The notes beneath the pieces were generated by a model. The model saw nothing but the letters and a program-made list of their open reading frames with translations, searched no databases and was not told the origin of the DNA. The position numbers were made by a program, and so were the translations under genes. From Oceanobacillus massiliensis str. N'diop (lineage in GTDB: Bacteria > Bacillota > Bacilli > Bacillales > Amphibacillaceae), in assembly GCF_000285495.1 (NCBI RefSeq), contig NZ_HE610977.1, positions 554,613-610,716 of the forward strand: 56,104 bases of DNA, read 5' to 3'. Shown here in pieces: positions 52,603-56,104 of the stretch; positions within the stretch are counted from its first letter, which is position 1, and each line of letters opens with the position of its first letter.

Positions 52603-53421
52603 TTATCGGGAATAGTTCCATTCGGGACTTCTGTACTTGGTCTCTGCCAGCTCATTTATTTCAGATATTTGTTCAGCTGTGGGTCTAAACGGCTTCAGTT
52701 CAATATTCAGCCCGCGTTCAAATCCTGTTTTGAATGCAGCTTTCACTTCTTCAAAGGTGTACGGTTGTTCCGATACATCGTTAATTGCAACAGCTTTCTC
52801 GCCGAAAGCTCTTCTGGCCCGCTCCTTGATTCGATCATTTGGATAGACGAATAAATCAAATAATTTTATTTGATCTACCTCTATTGGAATGGAACCATGC
52901 TGAAGAACAACACCTTTTTTGCGAGTCTGTGCGCTTCCTGCTGCTTTTCTCCCTTCAATTATCAATTCATACCATGATGGTTCTTCAAAACAGACTGCCG
53001 AATTGGCCGTCTGCAGTTTTCCTTGGGGAATGGCGAATCCTGCATCCAGATTGAGTTCTTTAAACCCTTCTAACAACCCCTTTGAGATGACCATATAAGC
53101 ATCTTTGATGGAATGCGGCATTGTCGGATGTTTTTCAGATACAAGCAAGCTGTATGTTAGTTCCTGGTCATGGAGGACAGCACGCCCTCCAGTCTGCCGG
53201 CGCACGAGTTCGATCCCATAATCTTCAGCACTTTTGACGTCAATCTTTCCATTTACTTTTTGAAAATAGCCGATGGAAAGCCCAGCTGGTCTCCAACCGT
53301 AAAAGCGTAAGACTGGGGGTATCTTTCCCTCGCTGTGCCAATCAAGCAGGGATTCATCCATAGCCATATTGAAAGCAGGAGAACAATACCCTGAGTCAAC
53401 GTAATACCATGTTTCTTTCAT
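52603..53421 (-). CDS. lipM: Octanoyltransferase LipM
   Basis: Transfers octanoate from octanoyl-ACP to GcvH as the first step of lipoyl assembly in bacilli. The 272-residue LplA-fold protein has [19 protein letters not shown], the catalytic Cys in [15 protein letters not shown], and the Lys segment [19 protein letters not shown]. These fit LipM rather than LipL. The ATG follows AGAGGT. It is 39 bases downstream of the SDR gene without a terminator, and 18 before lipA. Confidence 0.94.
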   Translation of the reverse strand: MKETWYYVDSGYCSPAFNMAMDESLLDWHSEGKIPPVLRFYGWRPAGLSIGYFQKVNGKIDVKSAEDYGIELVRRQTGGRAVLHDQELTYSLLVSEKHPTMPHSIKDAYMVISKGLLEGFKELNLDAGFAIPQGKLQTANSAVCFEEPSWYELIIEGRKAAGSAQTRKKGVVLQHGSIPIEVDQIKLFDLFVYPNDRIKERARRAFGEKAVAINDVSEQPYTFEEVKAAFKTGFERGLNIELKPFRPTAEQISEINELAETKYRSPEWNYSR

Positions 53422-53460
53422 GAACGTTTAACCTCTTTTCCGACATCATTTTGTCCATCA

Positions 53461-54222
53461 TTAATCCATAACCAATCCGCCATCGACAACTAAATTCTGG
53501 CCAGTGATTGCCCTGCTCCATGGAGAGGCAAAAAATAATGTCGCATCCGCTAATTCCTCAGGAGTTGTCACTCGCTTTAACGGGGTATTAGCCTTTATCA
53601 GTTCAAACACAGAATCGGGAGTGGATGCACTTGCATCTGTTTTATGCAGCAGTCCGCCTGAGACCATATTTACCGTGATACCCTTTTCACCTAGTTCACT
53701 TGCCATACTTCTTGTAAATCCAACTAATGCAGCCTTGCTGGCATTATAATCATGGTAAGGCACAACAGGATTTTGGAATAGATTTGTTCCTATATTGATG
53801 ATCCGACCAAAATTGGATTTTGCCATTCCTTCAATTGCAGCTTGTGTGGTATGTAATGCTGCCTTAATACTTCCTTCAAACTGGGTATGATAATCTTCCC
53901 AATTGATGGCATCTGCTGTTTTCCTGTTGACAGCATCGAATTCAAAATTTACAAGGGCATTGTTTATGACTGTTGTAACTGGCCCTTTAAATTGTATTTC
54001 TGCCTGTTCAAACATCTCAAGAACCTGCTTTTTTTGGGTAATATCTGCCTGAACGGCTATTGCATCTTTCCCGATATGCTCTACGACTTCCTTTGCTTTC
54101 TTTTCATTTTGATAGTAATTTACGATGACATGTGCACCTTGTCCTCCAAATGCTTTTGCTATTTCTGCACCTAACCCCCTGCTTGCTCCAGTTACCAGAA
54201 CGACTTGGTCCTTGATTTCCAA
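53461..54222 (-). CDS. SDR oxidoreductase (3-oxoacyl-ACP reductase-like) under TPP riboswitch
   Basis: A 253-residue short-chain dehydrogenase: VTGASRGLGAEIAKAF, NNALVNF (a variant of NNAG), catalytic Tyr/Lys in YHDYNASKAALVG, and ITGQNLVVDGG. It is FabG-like, but the organism's true FabG is expected in an fab/pls cluster elsewhere. The start is TTG after AAGGGGG. The 5' leader carries a TPP riboswitch. I recall a THI-element-controlled SDR being called oarX in comparative studies of thiamin regulation; I cannot verify this. It is first in an apparent operon with lipM and lipA. Confidence 0.88.
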   Translation of the reverse strand: MEIKDQVVLVTGASRGLGAEIAKAFGGQGAHVIVNYYQNEKKAKEVVEHIGKDAIAVQADITQKKQVLEMFEQAEIQFKGPVTTVINNALVNFEFDAVNRKTADAINWEDYHTQFEGSIKAALHTTQAAIEGMAKSNFGRIINIGTNLFQNPVVPYHDYNASKAALVGFTRSMASELGEKGITVNMVSGGLLHKTDASASTPDSVFELIKANTPLKRVTTPEELADATLFFASPWSRAITGQNLVVDGGLVMD

Positions 54223-54358
54223 TAGTCTTCCCCCTTAAATTCTTTCACTAAGGTAGGTCGAACGACGAGTAATTTGACAATCGCGGACCATTTTCTAAAA
54301 GATTGTAGAAGATTAATACAGCGAAGGCTGGAAAGCAATAATTATGAAAAAATCCTAT

Positions 54359-54389
54359 AAAAAAACAGCACCACATTATCGTGATCCTG
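54359..54389 (-). terminator. Expression-platform terminator of the TPP riboswitch
   Basis: On the minus strand CAGGATCAC and GTGGTGCTG enclose a six-base loop and run into seven T residues. The ATCAC of its left arm can alternatively pair with the GTGAT of the aptamer's 3' P1 strand, which would act as antiterminator. Confidence 0.8.
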
Positions 54390-54429
54390 TTTATTAAAAT
54401 TAGTCATAATCGAGTAATAGTAAACAACA

Positions 54430-54518
54430 TCACTTCCCTTCGCTGGTATTACCCAAATCAGGTTCAAAGAGTCAAAGGAAATGAATTCCCTTTCTCAGCC
54501 GCATGGCTCCCCTAGTGA
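54430..54518 (-). promoter_or_regulatory. TPP (THI-box) riboswitch
   Basis: On the minus strand the aptamer shows ACTAGGGGAGCC, GGCTGAGA, TTTGAACCTGAT, GGTAATACCAGCG and GGGAAGTGA in the right order, the strict TPP consensus. P1 pairs TCACT with AGTGA. Forty bases downstream a terminator follows, so thiamine pyrophosphate should switch off the downstream SDR gene and, by readthrough, lipM and lipA. Confidence 0.96.
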
Positions 54519-54692
54519 ATTATATTTTATTTAATTTCATTTACAGTTTAACATACATAATTTCCCTTGTCTCCCGATAATTCTAAATATTGCCGCCTCT
54601 TTTAGTTAGAAGACTTAGCCATTACTGATTACAGTTCGTTAAACTTCTTTCTTTTTGTTTAAATTGAAAAATGAAAAATGTCAAAATAATGT

Positions 54693-54698
54693 TATAAT
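54693..54698 (+). promoter_or_regulatory. Extended -10 promoter of the M20 gene
   Basis: TGTTATAAT fits an extended -10 (TGN before TATAAT). A TTGAAA upstream is too far to be a good -35. It leaves a leader of about 130 bases with small hairpins (for example TGGTCC/GACCA) in which I recognise no known RNA. Confidence 0.5.
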
Positions 54699-54833
54699 AG
54701 TTGTTAAACTATTATCGATTAACCAGTTGATGGTCCAGGAGACCACTATAGAAGGTAATCGAGAAGGCAATCGCGCATAAGGGTGCAAAGGCATTTTCTT
54801 GGAAAAAATCAGATGAAGGTGGGATTTGTTTTG

Positions 54834-56009
54834 TTGAAAGAAATACATAGAGCAATTGATGAGATATATCCGGAGATGGTTGAAATCAGAAGATATCTGC
54901 ATCAGCATCCGGAGCTTTCTCATCAGGAAATACAAACGGCAAACTATATTGCGGACTACTATAAAAAATTGGAAATTCCTTATCAGACAAAGGTTGGCGG
55001 CAATGGCGTCCTTGCAACACTTAAAGGAGGAAAACCAGGTAAGACGATTGCATTAAGGGCTGATTTCGATGCCCTCCCAATCCAAGACGAAAAGGATGTT
55101 CCATACAAATCCAAGGTGCCAGGTGTAATGCATGCCTGTGGTCATGATGGCCATACAGCTACCTTATTGACTTTGGCTAAAGTGATGAAGCAGCACCAAA
55201 ATGAATTGGAAGGGACGATCATTTTTCTCCATCAGCATGCAGAAGAGTATGCCCCGGGTGGTGCGAAGCCTATTCTGGAATCCGGCGCACTTGAAGGTGC
55301 TGATGCAGTATTCGGCACACATTTATGGGCCACCTTGCCACTCGGTGTCATGCACACATCCCGCTCTGCCTTTATGGCGGGTGCAGACCGGTTTGAAATC
55401 ACCATACAAGGCCAGGGCGGTCATGGCGCCTATCCACATGAAACAAAGGATGCAATTGTATTGGGAGCAGAGGTGGTCTCACAGCTTCAGCAGATCGTCA
55501 GTAGAAGATTGGATCCACTGGAAACCGCGGTCGTCACAACTGGTATCTTTGAGGCAGGAAACGCATTTAATGTGATTGCTGATCAAGCTAGATTAATTGG
55601 TACTGTGAGGTACTTTAATTTAGATGTCCAGGCTAAAATCATGGATGAAATGGATAAAATCATTAAAGGGATCTGTATCTCAAATGATGCTGCCTACACC
55701 TTTGATTATATAAAAGGCTATCCACCATTAGTCAATCATCCTGAGGACGCGGAAATAGTTCTGGAAGCATGTAACGATATAGTTGAAATCCATACCGCTG
55801 AAGAGGCACTGCCGGTAATGGGCGGTGAAGATTTTGCTTATTATACGATGGAAAAACCAGGTGCCTTTTTCTTCACAGGGGCAAATAAAGAAGGAAATCC
55901 CTATCCGCATCACCATCCGAAATTCGATATTGATGAAAAGGCAATGCCCATAGCGGCCAAAACACTCATTGGTGCCTACTTCGGCTGCCAGCGGAATAAT
56001 ATAAGCTGA
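54834..56009 (+). CDS. M20D amidohydrolase (N-acyl amino acid hydrolase type)
   Basis: Metal-dependent amidohydrolase of about 391 residues. It has the M20D motifs: HACGHDGHTATLL (Cys and His ligands), LHQHAEEYAPGGAK with catalytic Glu, a dimerisation domain with GQGGHGAYPHETKDAI, and the late GGEDFAYYTMEKPGAFFFTGA. Relatives remove acyl groups from amino acids or auxins. I choose TTG 54834 because AAGGTGGG lies ten bases upstream and family members usually start MKE; TTG 54831 is equally close. It is divergent to the TPP riboswitch, but that switch faces away, so thiamine control is not indicated. Confidence 0.9.
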   Translation: MKEIHRAIDEIYPEMVEIRRYLHQHPELSHQEIQTANYIADYYKKLEIPYQTKVGGNGVLATLKGGKPGKTIALRADFDALPIQDEKDVPYKSKVPGVMHACGHDGHTATLLTLAKVMKQHQNELEGTIIFLHQHAEEYAPGGAKPILESGALEGADAVFGTHLWATLPLGVMHTSRSAFMAGADRFEITIQGQGGHGAYPHETKDAIVLGAEVVSQLQQIVSRRLDPLETAVVTTGIFEAGNAFNVIADQARLIGTVRYFNLDVQAKIMDEMDKIIKGICISNDAAYTFDYIKGYPPLVNHPEDAEIVLEACNDIVEIHTAEEALPVMGGEDFAYYTMEKPGAFFFTGANKEGNPYPHHHPKFDIDEKAMPIAAKTLIGAYFGCQRNNIS

Positions 56010-56104
56010 TAAAAAGGTTCTGCCTATATACGATGCTTTTAATGTAGTTAAGTGAAGTTTGCACAAGAAAGCTTTTTATATAAAAAAAATCCGACCCATC
56101 TCAG
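56010..56104. other. Right-edge intergenic sequence
   Basis: A short AT-rich tail with a run of A residues followed by a C-rich bit at the very end. It could be the beginning of a terminator stem, but the second arm would lie outside the window. I see no gene. Confidence 0.5.

Noticed and set aside
54519-54524. TATAAT as the promoter of the TPP riboswitch transcript
   Set aside because: It touches the first base pair of P1; initiation from it would start within the aptamer and destroy it. The real promoter must be further upstream and I could not place it.
54834-56009. YlmB (thiamine-salvage deformylase) under the TPP riboswitch
   Set aside because: The motifs fit the M20D acyl-amino-acid hydrolases, and the riboswitch is on the opposite strand facing away.

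Overview
The window is a stretch of the chromosome of a Gram-positive, spore-former-type Bacillaceae bacterium. Three things point there: gene order that tracks Bacillus subtilis over long runs (yjzD/yjaV/med/fabH/fabF; yitU/yitV/yitW; yhjE/sip/yhjD/comK; yhfL/lplJ/yhfI/yhfH; pbpF/hemE/hemH/hemY with hmoB), strong AGGAGG ribosome binding sites with frequent TTG starts, and Bacillus-type operators (FapR, FadR, LexA and CcpA motifs). The intergenic minisatellites resemble those I recall from halophilic or alkaliphilic relatives such as Oceanobacillus, Virgibacillus or Lentibacillus. The genus is inference, not proven.

Layout. 0-0.4 kb: the edge of an IS256-like element next to a 20-bp-period repeat array. 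0.4-6 kb: fatty acid initiation and elongation (fabH-fabF behind a FapR box), the Med lipoprotein, yjaV-like, yjzD and uppP. 6-13 kb: the yit cluster (yitW, yitV, yitU, a YitT-type membrane protein, a DegV fatty-acid-binding protein) with small genes and a stress-type SDR. 13-18.5 kb: a membrane-anchored alpha-amylase-fold protein that has lost its catalytic residues, then YisL and the DUF2157 and DUF418 membrane proteins. 18.5-26 kb: addBA recombination nuclease/helicase. 26-32 kb: signal peptidase, YhjE, YhjD under a LexA-like box, comK, a FadR-boxed acyl-CoA ligase, lplJ, yhfI, yhfH. 32-36 kb: pepF and a NERD-domain gene bracketed by two 21-bp-period arrays. 36-42.4 kb: haem synthesis hemEHY, pbpF and divergent hmoB. 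42.4-47 kb: BdbA/BdbC disulfide pair, LiaFSR envelope-stress system, PAP2 phosphatase. 47-51 kb: ferritin-like protein, DUF4317, a CAP-domain protein, an AlkD-like protein. 51-56 kb: two copies of a large intergenic repeat, then a TPP riboswitch whose transcript runs through an SDR gene into lipM and lipA, with a divergent M20 amidohydrolase.

How the genes connect. Competence is over-represented: Med, ComK, AddAB (processing of DNA ends) and BdbC (disulfides of the competence pseudopilus in B. subtilis). Lipid metabolism appears as FabH/FabF, the acyl-CoA ligase, DegV and the octanoyl/lipoyl enzymes LipM, LipA and LplJ. Envelope functions include UppP, PbpF, LiaFSR, PAP2 and signal peptidase.

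The most interesting signals are: (1) a TPP riboswitch with a readable antiterminator/terminator placed upstream of an apparent SDR-lipM-lipA operon, which would link thiamine pyrophosphate sensing to lipoyl assembly, the two cofactors of 2-oxoacid dehydrogenases; (2) a GH13 pseudo-enzyme; (3) two unrelated exact-period minisatellite families (20 bp and 21 bp), one bracketing a NERD nuclease-like gene as direct repeats; (4) a paired inverted 18-mer and larger intergenic repeats. No rRNA, tRNA, CRISPR array or prophage is seen.
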